Source: Kiritimatiellia bacterium | Lineage (GTDB): Bacteria > Verrucomicrobiota > Kiritimatiellia > RFP12 > UBA1067 | DNA: 64,000 nucleotides | NCBI GenBank assembly: GCA_017514235.1 | Contig: JAFWKK010000036.1 | Span: 1-64,000 of the forward strand | Reading direction: 5' to 3' | In this document: piece by piece, positions 43,405 through 51,643 of the stretch | How the letters are laid out: every line of letters starts with the position of its first letter | Position numbering within the stretch: position 1 is the stretch's first letter | Translations under genes and position numbers: made by a program | Notes under the pieces: model-generated | The model's database searches: none | Told to the model about the DNA's origin: nothing | Seen by the model: the letters and a program-made list of their open reading frames with translations, nothing else

Positions 43405-43412
43405 CGATCGAG

Positions 43413-44267
43413 ATGCGCCGCGCGTTCACATTGATGGAGCTGATGGTCGTCGTGGGAATCATGGCGTTCCTCGGCGTCGCCGCGACAAACGGCTATAACG
43501 CCCTCCAGCGCGGCATGGCGGAACGCGGGGCCGTCGATGCGGCCAGCGCGCTGCTGAAGGCCGCCAAGGAGCGCGCGATGGTCGATCGCGTGCCTACGGC
43601 GGTGTTCTGCTACAACCGCATGATTCGCGAAGCGTCGGAGGACGAGAACGCCGTAATAGTTGGCGAGGCTGTGGCGATCCGCCGCTACGGGCGCATCACG
43701 TGCGTGCAGGGCAAGTACCTCTACGATGAGTTTGGCGACCTTGACAGCAGCTACGACAGGCTGACGTCAAGCCAGCAGTCCGAACTGCAGAACCGCAAGG
43801 GAATGCGCCTTTGGCGATTTGACGACCAGGACATGGCCCAGATGCAGTATTCGGTAGTCGCCGATGCGGTGTATGACGACAATGACATCGGCGGAGCATT
43901 CTCGTTCATGCCGTGGGGCGACCAGCTGGGCGACAACGGCGGCAGCTCGTCGAGCAACATTGAGATTCGCGCATGCGCGTTCTACAACCTTGACAAAAGC
44001 GACCATGAGCCACCCTCCTGGCAGGTCGGCAACGGATACGGCTTCGAGTTCCAGACAATCCGCCTTCCCGATGGGTTCGTGTTCAAGAACACCATTCCCT
44101 CGAGAGTCGGCAGCGTTGCGATGGCCGGTTCCTTCCTCTTCGATCCGGCGAACTTTTCCGCGAACGAGTCGATTGACATTTGGGCGTGCCGGGCGGACGC
44201 TAGCGGCGTATCGCGGCCGCACCACAAGGCGGGCACGGCTACCAGCTCCGGAGACAAGGCCAAATGA
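43413..44267 (+). CDS. Prepilin-type (GspH-like) protein 4
   Basis: A 284-residue pseudopilin beginning MRRA/FTLMELMVVVGIMAFL with Ala at -1. The region after the helix (LQRGMAERGAVDAASALLKA followed by AKERAMVDRVPTAVFCY) resembles GspH/FimT minor pseudopilins. The C-terminal part is beta-rich and ends Ser/Lys-rich. I chose ATG 43413, which has GGAGTGA 9 bases upstream; GTG 43401 is an alternative that overlaps the previous stop. It overlaps the next gene by ATGA. Confidence 0.8.
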   Translation: MRRAFTLMELMVVVGIMAFLGVAATNGYNALQRGMAERGAVDAASALLKAAKERAMVDRVPTAVFCYNRMIREASEDENAVIVGEAVAIRRYGRITCVQGKYLYDEFGDLDSSYDRLTSSQQSELQNRKGMRLWRFDDQDMAQMQYSVVADAVYDDNDIGGAFSFMPWGDQLGDNGGSSSSNIEIRACAFYNLDKSDHEPPSWQVGNGYGFEFQTIRLPDGFVFKNTIPSRVGSVAMAGSFLFDPANFSANESIDIWACRADASGVSRPHHKAGTATSSGDKAK

Positions 44268-44854
44268 AGCGCATGAGACAGGCTTTCACCCTTATGGAGG
44301 TAAACCTCGCCATCTTCATCATGGCGACGGGCGTGCTGGGCATGGTTTCGCTATACTCGCTTGGCTTCCGCGAAAGCCGCCAGAGCGAGGAGGACGTCGC
44401 TTCAGCCGGCCTTGCCGACGCGTTTCTCTCTCCGCTTGTGACAGGGCTTTCGGCAACTAACATGACGTGGAGCGGCTGGTGCCAGGCCGTGCCTCACATA
44501 TCCAGCGAAGCCTGCAACGGGCTTGCGCCGCAGAAGGGCGGCGACAACAACGGTTGGGCGGCCTACGTGACGAGGCTGGACTCCGACGGCGACGGCGCAT
44601 ATGAGTCATATCGCGTCGACTCCGGGTGGCAGAGTCTCGCCAACAGGGTCTTCAGCGGCATCATCGGGCAGGTTCCAAGCGAATACAGGGGTTCGCTTCC
44701 GTCGGTCAGCTCCGACTATTGCTACGGGCTTGTCGCGACGCGCAAGGGGTCGACCATCTCGCTGGCGTTTCGGGCGAGCCGGCGCCGCGAGGCGTTGCTT
44801 AGCCAGCCGGTATATTACACCGAAGTTCATTTCCAGGGGAGGACAGACCAGTGA
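44264..44854 (+). CDS. Prepilin-type (GspI/PilV-like) protein 5
   Basis: A 196-residue minor pseudopilin, leader KRMRQA/FTLMEVNLAIFIMA with Glu +5 and the ATGVLGM turn typical of GspI/PilV. The middle has a D-x-D-x-D-G loop (RLDSDGDGAYESY) that could bind calcium. Overlaps its neighbours by ATGA and GTGA. Predicted to act at the tip of a short pseudopilus, by analogy with GspI. Confidence 0.78.
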   Translation: MKRMRQAFTLMEVNLAIFIMATGVLGMVSLYSLGFRESRQSEEDVASAGLADAFLSPLVTGLSATNMTWSGWCQAVPHISSEACNGLAPQKGGDNNGWAAYVTRLDSDGDGAYESYRVDSGWQSLANRVFSGIIGQVPSEYRGSLPSVSSDYCYGLVATRKGSTISLAFRASRRREALLSQPVYYTEVHFQGRTDQ

Positions 44855-45399
44855 AGCGTTCCGGATTCACTGTTCTTGAGCTGCTGGTGGCGTCGCTTCT
44901 GCTGTCGATGCTCGTCACCATACTGACCATGATCTTCAACCAGTCGTCGATCGCCTGGCGTACCGGCGTTGCGGGCGTCGTCGAGCTTGACCGCGTGCGT
45001 ACCCGCCTCGGCACCTACCACGATATCGAGGATGACGCCCTGCCGGGCCTCGGGCAAACCGCGTCCCAGGCTGGCGCCGGCGCGAGCGACAACCGCCAGA
45101 TCCTCTACCGCACCGTGTCGGTCTTCAAGGGCTGGAACGGCAGCGGCAAGCTCCAGCAGAACGCCGATCGCGACGACAGCAACTGCCGGGGCCGCCTCTA
45201 CGACCAGATCAAGTGGCGCGAGGCGTCGGCAATCCAGTTCACCATGCAGGACGCGCGCGTCGGCCGCGCAAACACCGGCGTCGGTTCCGGCACGGTTCAG
45301 GGCGGCAGCGCCTTTGTAGTCGGCGTGCGAAGCTGGGGCCCCGACAAGAAGCTGAACACGGCCGACGACATCAACACCTTCCCGGAGGATGTAAACTGA
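44851..45399 (+). CDS. Prepilin-type (GspJ-like) protein 6
   Basis: A 182-residue minor pseudopilin starting at GTG 44851 (GTGA overlap), leader KRSG/FTVLELLVASLLLSML. The LELLVA...LL pattern resembles GspJ/PilW. The C-terminus contains GVRSWGPDKKLNTADDINTF, close to the S-x-G-P-D-G-x-x-G-T-x-D-D-I calcium loop of GspG-type pseudopilins but at the extreme C-terminus. Confidence 0.78.
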   Translation: MKRSGFTVLELLVASLLLSMLVTILTMIFNQSSIAWRTGVAGVVELDRVRTRLGTYHDIEDDALPGLGQTASQAGAGASDNRQILYRTVSVFKGWNGSGKLQQNADRDDSNCRGRLYDQIKWREASAIQFTMQDARVGRANTGVGSGTVQGGSAFVVGVRSWGPDKKLNTADDINTFPEDVN

Positions 45400-45854
45400 T
45401 GAGGCGCGGCTTTACCCTGATAGAACTGCTGGTGGTGGTCGCCATGATCGCCGTGCTCATAGGTGCGGTCGGCACTGGCATGAAACAGGCGCGGCGCCGC
45501 GCACAGATCGCCAGGGCGACGCAGGACGTCAAGGAGATGACGAACGCGATCCTTGCATTCGAGAACTACGCCAGGGGCCGCTCGCTGAAGAACTACGCGA
45601 CAGGCAGCTGGAAGGAAACCACCGAAACGTCCCTGTCGATGATTCTCGGAGGCGAGGAGTCCGACAGCGGCGAACCGGTGCCTGTGCTTTACAACGCGCA
45701 GATCCGCAACGGTCAGATACTCGATCCGTGGGGCAGGCCGTACGAGTTCATGATAAAGCGTGTCGGCGACATCACGCCTCCAAGCAGTTCAAGCTTCCAG
45801 ACGGCTCCAAGCTTGCCCAACTTCTACCGACTTATTGACGAGGAGAGGGAATGA
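45399..45854 (+). CDS. Prepilin-type (GspG-like) protein 7
   Basis: A 151-residue pseudopilin, leader MRRG/FTLIELLVVVAMIAVL, with a GspG-like spine (ARRRAQIARATQDVKEMTNA) and LDPWGRPYEFMI, the classic GspG DPWG-PY motif. It is the best candidate for the major pseudopilin of the cluster. Start overlaps the previous stop (TGATG) and its end overlaps the GspK-like gene (ATGA). Confidence 0.85.
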   Translation: MRRGFTLIELLVVVAMIAVLIGAVGTGMKQARRRAQIARATQDVKEMTNAILAFENYARGRSLKNYATGSWKETTETSLSMILGGEESDSGEPVPVLYNAQIRNGQILDPWGRPYEFMIKRVGDITPPSSSSFQTAPSLPNFYRLIDEERE

Positions 45855-48800
45855 GAGGCATTTCCAGAAAAGGTTCCGCTCTGCTGATCGTGCTCGGCAT
45901 GCTGTCGTTCATGGTCGTCTCGGCCGTGGGATTTTCGTTCTACATGCGTTCCAGCCGTGTCCCTTCGAGCTATCTAAGGCGCAACATCGCTGCGCGCTAC
46001 CTGGTGCGTTCGGCCCTCGCTAAGGCCATAGAGGAACTGGAGGGCGACTTCAACAACGATCCCGACTGGGGCAAGATTGATGAAACGGATGCCACCGCCG
46101 TGCCGCAACGCTTCTACGGCATCTATGACGACCCGTTCCCCGGCGTCGTGCTGGGCGATTCCTCGGCGCGTTCCAACCCGAGCCTGAACGGCGACTACTG
46201 GGCGGGGGGGCGCGTGTTCATGCCGTTCGGCCCCGTGCGTTCGGATCGCGACAAGCCTTCTGCGACGGTACCGACGCTGACCCTGGAAGCGCTCGCCTAC
46301 CTGCCGCCGGCAATCGTCGACGACGTGCGTAGGCTTTCCCGCCTTACGCGCACGGCAAGCTGGCGCGCCTTCCCCTATGACTCGGGCCGCTACGCATACT
46401 GCGCCGTCAACGTGTCCGACATGTTCGACATAAACCGCCTCCGCGCGAACGTTCCGCGCAACTCCGGCCGCGACCGCATCACTCTCGCTTCGCTTTGCGC
46501 CAAGACCTTCGGCGAACCGACCGACATCGACGCTGGAGCCGCCGCCGAACTTGACAGGCTTCTTGACAAGGTGGAGAATAACGGCAAGCTGAACGGCAAC
46601 GTAGTGCCGTTCACCTCCATAGCCGACTTCAATGTCGTCGCCGGTTCGGGCAGCGACTATGCGCCGTTTATGGATTTCATCGGGACCTCGGACAGAGGCC
46701 CTCTCGCCAGGCGGAGCAGTTCGTCCAAGACGGCGAACGCAATGTTCATAACCGATACCTGGTTCCCGCCGACCAATGCCGTCGGCCAGACGGTCTTCGA
46801 CCTCGGCTCCAACGCCCAGCCGTTCAAGGATTATAACGCCTCGTCGTTCTTGACTACACTCCTGTCCATGAACAATGCTGACGGCGTCGACCAGCTCTAC
46901 CAGAAGAACCTCGGCCTTGGCATTGCCTGTCTTTACGATTACCTTGACAGCGACTCGAAGCCGATTTCGCTTACGATTCCTACCGTCGAGGCTGTGCCCA
47001 TGGTGGTCGGCATCGGCCACCCCGCCGGTCTTCAGCCCGCGCTTGGCGAGATTGGAACTCCTGAAGAAAGCGAAGTTCCGGGGCTCTCGGGAACCGCGTG
47101 TGACGACGACGGAAACCCTGTCAACGTCAACAATATCGTCGCAAAGCGCATTTGCCGCAAGTTCGGCATCACCTCCTTTGGCAACCGAATTACGGTTACT
47201 GTAGTTGCGACATGTCCGTTCAAGCGGCTGAAGACGGAGCAGCGTGCCAAGGCTTACAGCCTCAGGGGTCTTATGCGCGTGTGGCTGGCGCCTGATGGAA
47301 TGGGCTGTCGACCGAGCGTTGCCGACAGCCTTTATCCGGCGCAAGCAGATTGGAGAAATGGAGACGTCAAGAACGGGGTGGCAACGTTTCTCAGCGACAT
47401 AAAGACGCTGACAAGCTTCAACAACGACATCCAGACCACTGCTGATGCAATAGTCGACGGGGCCGAGGTGGCGCTGACGTTCTCCGATCTTGACGTTCAG
47501 ATGCCGATATACTATAAGGTTGAGGAGTCCACTCCGACGGCTCCCGCCGGATACCGTCCGCCCGTTGCTGCCGACGAGTCTAACTTCAGGGCTTCGTATT
47601 CTTCGTTCGGGAACGTGAAGGATATCGCCACTGCGTTGCGTCCGTTGACTGTCGCCGGCGGGATTGACGGGACATGGAAAGGGCTCGCCGATAATGCGAG
47701 ATTCAATACGACAGCTCCGTACCCAAGCGGAGTTACCGAGCTTGACGTGGCCAGTCTTCAAACCGAGTACCGCCTTTATGCAGCCGTATGGGTACAGGTC
47801 ATGGACGGTTCTCAAGTCGTGGACATGGTGCCGGCGTGCGTGACGGATGACAACGAGTGGCTGAGCGCTAGTTTGCCGGAGAACAACGCAATCATTCAGA
47901 AGACTGGCGACGGAGCCCCGTTGCTCAACTTCAAGGCCGATGCCGCGATAAAGTACGCGGACATTGAGACGACGCTTGCCGCGCCGCCGGTCTTCACCGC
48001 GTGGAAGGCTCTCTACGCAGTCGATCCGCGCTACAACTTCGCTCCGGAGGACTGGTTCTCGTCCACTGCAAGCGATGTGGCCAGCAAGCAAGAATGGATG
48101 CAGCTTCTCGGACTGAACGGAGCGTCCTCCTCCGTCATGGGACAGGGCGGACGCGACCGCGACATCTTCATGTTCGTATCCGACCAGGAGTACCTGCAGT
48201 CCATCGGCGAGCTGCAGTTCCTGCCGCGTCTTGACGTCATGGACGGTTCGGCCAACTTCATGACCGGCGACTATTCGCCCAACTTCCACGGCAAGCCTTT
48301 CTCTGACCGCACGGGACCGACGACGGGCGACTTCGCCAATGGCGGACGCTTCTGGAAGACATACACCGCATTCGACAACGGAGACGGCACGATAGGCATA
48401 AACCCATATGCGATGCAGTACAACGGCAAGGAGGTTGCAGTCCTCCCCGGCTCCAGCGGGTTCAAGCTCAACCCGTTCTCCGCGGACGACCGCGTCATAA
48501 CCGCCGCGCTTGTCGGAACCCCGTTTGACTACTACGTCGCTTCGACCAACTCGAGCCAGGTCCAGTCCGGCGGAAATCCTAACAGGATTGTCGCCAACAT
48601 GACGCTGTCGCAGATGATGGACACGTACTCGTTCGGCAAAAGCAGTCTTGCGAAGATGTCGGCAGACGACCTGTTTGACATTGCCGGTGCAATCAGCGAT
48701 GCGTTCCGCAACAGGGCTGAACAAGGTTATGCAGACTGGCTGGCCGGCTGGAACTCCCTCATGTGGCAGGAAATCGCAGGAAACCGCATAAACGACGAGA

Positions 48801-49150
48801 ACAAGACGTTCATTGACGCGGGTGTCACGCTGGAGAATACGCTCCATGGCGTTGATCGCAAGTACTTGTACTCGTTCTGGCGCGACTGCTTCGACAATCG
48901 GCAGCAGCTGTTCCTTATCTTCGTGCGGGCCGAACCTTCGTCCGTCGGCGGAGGCAGCCTGAGCCGTGCGTCGTCGCAGCTTGGGGCGCGCGCTGTCGCG
49001 CTTGTCTGGCGCGACCCCGCCGTGCCGGAGAAGAACGCGGCAAGTCGCAGGAAGCGTGCCGAGTTCAATTCTTTGTCTGACGTGCTAAACGCCCGAGAGC
49101 AATGTCCGCCGCACAGGACAAGGGTTCTGTTCTACCACCAGTTTGACTAA
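45851..49150 (+). CDS. Large GspK/Verru_Chthon cassette A-like pseudopilin assembly protein
   Basis: A 1,099-residue protein beginning RKGSALLIVLGMLSFMVVSAVGF, the GspK/PilX-like N-terminal helix without Glu+5, followed by RRNIAARYLVRSALAKAIEELEG as in GspK. It is about three times the length of E. coli GspK (about 330). The size and the gene order (GspG/H/I/J-like genes directly upstream) recall the Verru_Chthon cassette described from Verrucomicrobia, but I cannot confirm family membership without a profile search. It would cap a pseudopilus or stalk. No GspC, D, E, F, L, M or O is nearby, so the export machinery must lie elsewhere. Confidence 0.7.
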   Translation: MRGISRKGSALLIVLGMLSFMVVSAVGFSFYMRSSRVPSSYLRRNIAARYLVRSALAKAIEELEGDFNNDPDWGKIDETDATAVPQRFYGIYDDPFPGVVLGDSSARSNPSLNGDYWAGGRVFMPFGPVRSDRDKPSATVPTLTLEALAYLPPAIVDDVRRLSRLTRTASWRAFPYDSGRYAYCAVNVSDMFDINRLRANVPRNSGRDRITLASLCAKTFGEPTDIDAGAAAELDRLLDKVENNGKLNGNVVPFTSIADFNVVAGSGSDYAPFMDFIGTSDRGPLARRSSSSKTANAMFITDTWFPPTNAVGQTVFDLGSNAQPFKDYNASSFLTTLLSMNNADGVDQLYQKNLGLGIACLYDYLDSDSKPISLTIPTVEAVPMVVGIGHPAGLQPALGEIGTPEESEVPGLSGTACDDDGNPVNVNNIVAKRICRKFGITSFGNRITVTVVATCPFKRLKTEQRAKAYSLRGLMRVWLAPDGMGCRPSVADSLYPAQADWRNGDVKNGVATFLSDIKTLTSFNNDIQTTADAIVDGAEVALTFSDLDVQMPIYYKVEESTPTAPAGYRPPVAADESNFRASYSSFGNVKDIATALRPLTVAGGIDGTWKGLADNARFNTTAPYPSGVTELDVASLQTEYRLYAAVWVQVMDGSQVVDMVPACVTDDNEWLSASLPENNAIIQKTGDGAPLLNFKADAAIKYADIETTLAAPPVFTAWKALYAVDPRYNFAPEDWFSSTASDVASKQEWMQLLGLNGASSSVMGQGGRDRDIFMFVSDQEYLQSIGELQFLPRLDVMDGSANFMTGDYSPNFHGKPFSDRTGPTTGDFANGGRFWKTYTAFDNGDGTIGINPYAMQYNGKEVAVLPGSSGFKLNPFSADDRVITAALVGTPFDYYVASTNSSQVQSGGNPNRIVANMTLSQMMDTYSFGKSSLAKMSADDLFDIAGAISDAFRNRAEQGYADWLAGWNSLMWQEIAGNRINDENKTFIDAGVTLENTLHGVDRKYLYSFWRDCFDNRQQLFLIFVRAEPSSVGGGSLSRASSQLGARAVALVWRDPAVPEKNAASRRKRAEFNSLSDVLNAREQCPPHRTRVLFYHQFD

Positions 49151-49162
49151 GCGACGAAAACC

Positions 49163-50140
49163 ATGAAAAGAGCTTTCACCATCATTGAACTCCTCGTCGT
49201 GATCGGCATCATAGGCGTCCTCGCCGGCGTGCTGATGACGAGCTTTTCCGGCGGCACGGAGTCCGCCAGGGCCGCGAAGTGCCTCTCCAACATGCGCAAC
49301 CTTGCGCAGGGATCCATAGCCTATGCGTCTGACCGCGGACGCTTCCCCTACGCCGGCAGTCATGCGGCGATAGGCGTCGACGACAACGGCAGGACCTACT
49401 ATCAGGAGAACGTCGGTTGGATCAGCTGGCTTTCCAAGAACGACGAGTACAACACACACCGATCCAAGGGCGGCCTGGCGCGCAGCTTCCAGAAGTGCTC
49501 CAACATAAGCGCCTTCTGCGCCGACGAGGAGGACGCGGCTTTCGCCATCACCAACGGCGCAATCTGGAAGTTCGTGGGGCAGAACCGCGAGACCTACATC
49601 TGCCCGTCTCACGCTATCCGCGCAAAGAAGCATGCCGTGACGGCGCGTTTCAGCTATGCGATGAGCGCCTATTTCGGCTATGACTGGACGAAAGGCTCCA
49701 AGTCCGCCACGTCCGTCCATGCCGGCTTCGTCACGCTGAACAACGACAGCCGGCTTGACCGCAAGCTGCTTTTCGCCGAGCTGCCGTTCGGCATACCGGG
49801 CGCAAGCGACTCGGCGAACGAAGTCTCCGAGGACGAGGCATACGCCAGGGCAAACGACTCCTATCTGGTGGACTGCACGCTCCAGTACAAGGCGACCTAC
49901 AAGGGGAAGTCCTACCATTCCGACTGGAACGGCACCGCCGAGTCGATAGCCTTCAACCACAGGAGCGGCAAGCGCTACTGCGCCCATGTGGCGTTTGCCG
50001 ACGGACATGTGGAGAAGCTGCTGCTGCCGAAGAAGTCCGGCGGGCTGAATTCCGTCCAGCTGACAGCCTTGCTCTGCGGCGGCGTCGACGTCTCGTTCGA
50101 CGGCTCGACTTACGATCTAATCACGGACGGCGACAAGTAG
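49163..50140 (+). CDS. Prepilin-type protein with H-x9-DG (DUF1559-like) domain
   Basis: A 325-residue protein, leader MKRA/FTIIELLVVIGIIGVL with Ala at -1. The helix continues SARAAKCLSNMRNLAQGSIA, and the C-terminal part has the AHVAFADGHVEKLLLPKK motif typical of DUF1559/H-x9-DG prepilins that are multiplied in Planctomycetes, Lentisphaerae and Verrucomicrobia. No ribosome site is visible; it is 12 bases after the GspK-like gene and probably coupled to it. Confidence 0.82.
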   Translation: MKRAFTIIELLVVIGIIGVLAGVLMTSFSGGTESARAAKCLSNMRNLAQGSIAYASDRGRFPYAGSHAAIGVDDNGRTYYQENVGWISWLSKNDEYNTHRSKGGLARSFQKCSNISAFCADEEDAAFAITNGAIWKFVGQNRETYICPSHAIRAKKHAVTARFSYAMSAYFGYDWTKGSKSATSVHAGFVTLNNDSRLDRKLLFAELPFGIPGASDSANEVSEDEAYARANDSYLVDCTLQYKATYKGKSYHSDWNGTAESIAFNHRSGKRYCAHVAFADGHVEKLLLPKKSGGLNSVQLTALLCGGVDVSFDGSTYDLITDGDK

Positions 50141-50155
50141 CCGCTGTAACACGAC

Positions 50156-51643
50156 ATGAAAAAGACACCATGCATTGTTGCCGCGCGGATTTCCGCGCTG
50201 GTTGTCGCCGTCCTCGCGACGGCATCATCGTTTGGCGCGATTCGCGCCGTCACCCCGACCGCTTGGAACGGCGATTCTAACTGCTGGCAGATGCGGCGCC
50301 ACATGGAGAAGATGGCGTCCGTCACCAACGGAGGCGCGAAGGTCGTTTTCATCGGCGATTCCATCACGCACAACTGGGAAACGCGCGGCAAGTCGCAGTG
50401 GAAGAAGTATTTCGTCGATGGAAAGCGCAAGGCTCTCAACCTCGGCACTAGCGCCGACCGCACGGAGCACGTGCTTTGGCGCATCACCGAGGGCGGAGAG
50501 CTCGACGGTTACGAGGCGAAGTGCATATTGCTCATGATCGGCACGAACAACACGGGGCACTTTCCGTTCGCGGAGGAACCGCCCGTGGACACGATCCTCG
50601 GCATACGCGAGATACTCAGGGTAATCGCCGAGAAGCAGCCCAACGCGCGCACCATTCTGACGGCAATCTTTCCACGCGGCGCGACGTCGGACAACCAGTG
50701 CCGCAGGCGCAACGATGTCGTGAACAGGGAGATCGCCAAGTTCGCGGACGGGAAGCGCGTCATCTGGTGCGACTTCAGCGACAAGTATCTTGATGCCGAG
50801 GGCCGGCTCAGCCGCGAGCTCTTCCCGGACCTGCTGCACCCGAACGGTCTTGGCTACGAAATCTGGGCGAGTGCGGTCATTCCGCTCATCGACGCCGTGA
50901 TGGCCGCCGATCCGTCGGAGGCGATACCGTCCGTCTGGCCGGCGAATCCGCGCACGTACTCGATGGCCGCGCAGATGGCGGCAGAGCCCGTGGCCGCGTT
51001 CCCGAAAAGCAACTGGTGGGACACCCGCTGCCTCGAGAAGCGCAACGAGATTCTCGAGAACGGCGGCGCCGAATACGACATCGTGATGGTCGGCGACTCC
51101 ATCACTCATCGCTGGGAGCGCGAGGGCGGCGAAGGGCGCGAGCTGTTCGCGAAACTGAAGAAGACGTACCGCGTGCTGAACCTCGGTTACGGCGGCGACC
51201 AGACGCAGCACGTGATCTGGCGCATGGAGAACGGCGAGCTGGAGGGCTACAAGGCCAAGCTCTTCACTCTCATGATCGGCACGAACAACAGCCATCATGA
51301 CAAGCACTCGCCCCCTGAAGGAGTCGCGGCGGGCGTTAAGCGCATCATCGACATCATACGCGAGAAGCACCCGGAGTCCAAGATCGTCCTTATGCCGATA
51401 TTCCCGTGCCGGGCCAAGGCAGACGATCCGATCCGCGTGAAGAACGAGAAGATCAACGCGCTCATCAAGCCGTATGCCGACGGCGAGACGGTGCTTTGGC
51501 TCGACTTCAACGACAAGTTTTTCAACGCCGAGGGGAAGCTGACCAAGGAGGTCATGAACGACCTCCTGCACCCGAACGAGAAGGGCTACCAGATCTGGCT
51601 TGACGCCATTTTGCCGACGTTCAGGAAAGTCTGCGGCAAGTAA
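50156..51643 (+). CDS. Tandem SGNH/GDSL hydrolase (two PAF-acetylhydrolase-like domains)
   Basis: A 495-residue secreted protein (signal up to about residue 28, LVVAVLATASSFGA). It has two SGNH hydrolase domains: the first at about 60-255 with VVFIGDSITHNW (Ser69), LMIGTNNTGH and the catalytic D-x2-H in DLLHPNGLG; the second at about 305-490 with IVMVGDSITHRW (Ser315), LMIGTNNSHH and DLLHPNEKG. Both keep Ser, Gly, Asn and His, so both could be active. Such enzymes deacetylate sugars or lipids; in this genome, with its glycan enzymes, deacetylation of polysaccharides is likely. The next gene starts on its stop (TAATG). Confidence 0.85.
   Translation: MKKTPCIVAARISALVVAVLATASSFGAIRAVTPTAWNGDSNCWQMRRHMEKMASVTNGGAKVVFIGDSITHNWETRGKSQWKKYFVDGKRKALNLGTSADRTEHVLWRITEGGELDGYEAKCILLMIGTNNTGHFPFAEEPPVDTILGIREILRVIAEKQPNARTILTAIFPRGATSDNQCRRRNDVVNREIAKFADGKRVIWCDFSDKYLDAEGRLSRELFPDLLHPNGLGYEIWASAVIPLIDAVMAADPSEAIPSVWPANPRTYSMAAQMAAEPVAAFPKSNWWDTRCLEKRNEILENGGAEYDIVMVGDSITHRWEREGGEGRELFAKLKKTYRVLNLGYGGDQTQHVIWRMENGELEGYKAKLFTLMIGTNNSHHDKHSPPEGVAAGVKRIIDIIREKHPESKIVLMPIFPCRAKADDPIRVKNEKINALIKPYADGETVLWLDFNDKFFNAEGKLTKEVMNDLLHPNEKGYQIWLDAILPTFRKVCGK

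Noticed and set aside
45974-48847. A 957-codon open frame on the minus strand opposite the GspK-like gene
   Set aside because: It is opposite a well-supported gene with a pilin-type N-terminus and overlaps. The frame is a high-GC shadow with Arg/Val/His-rich composition and no recognisable motif.
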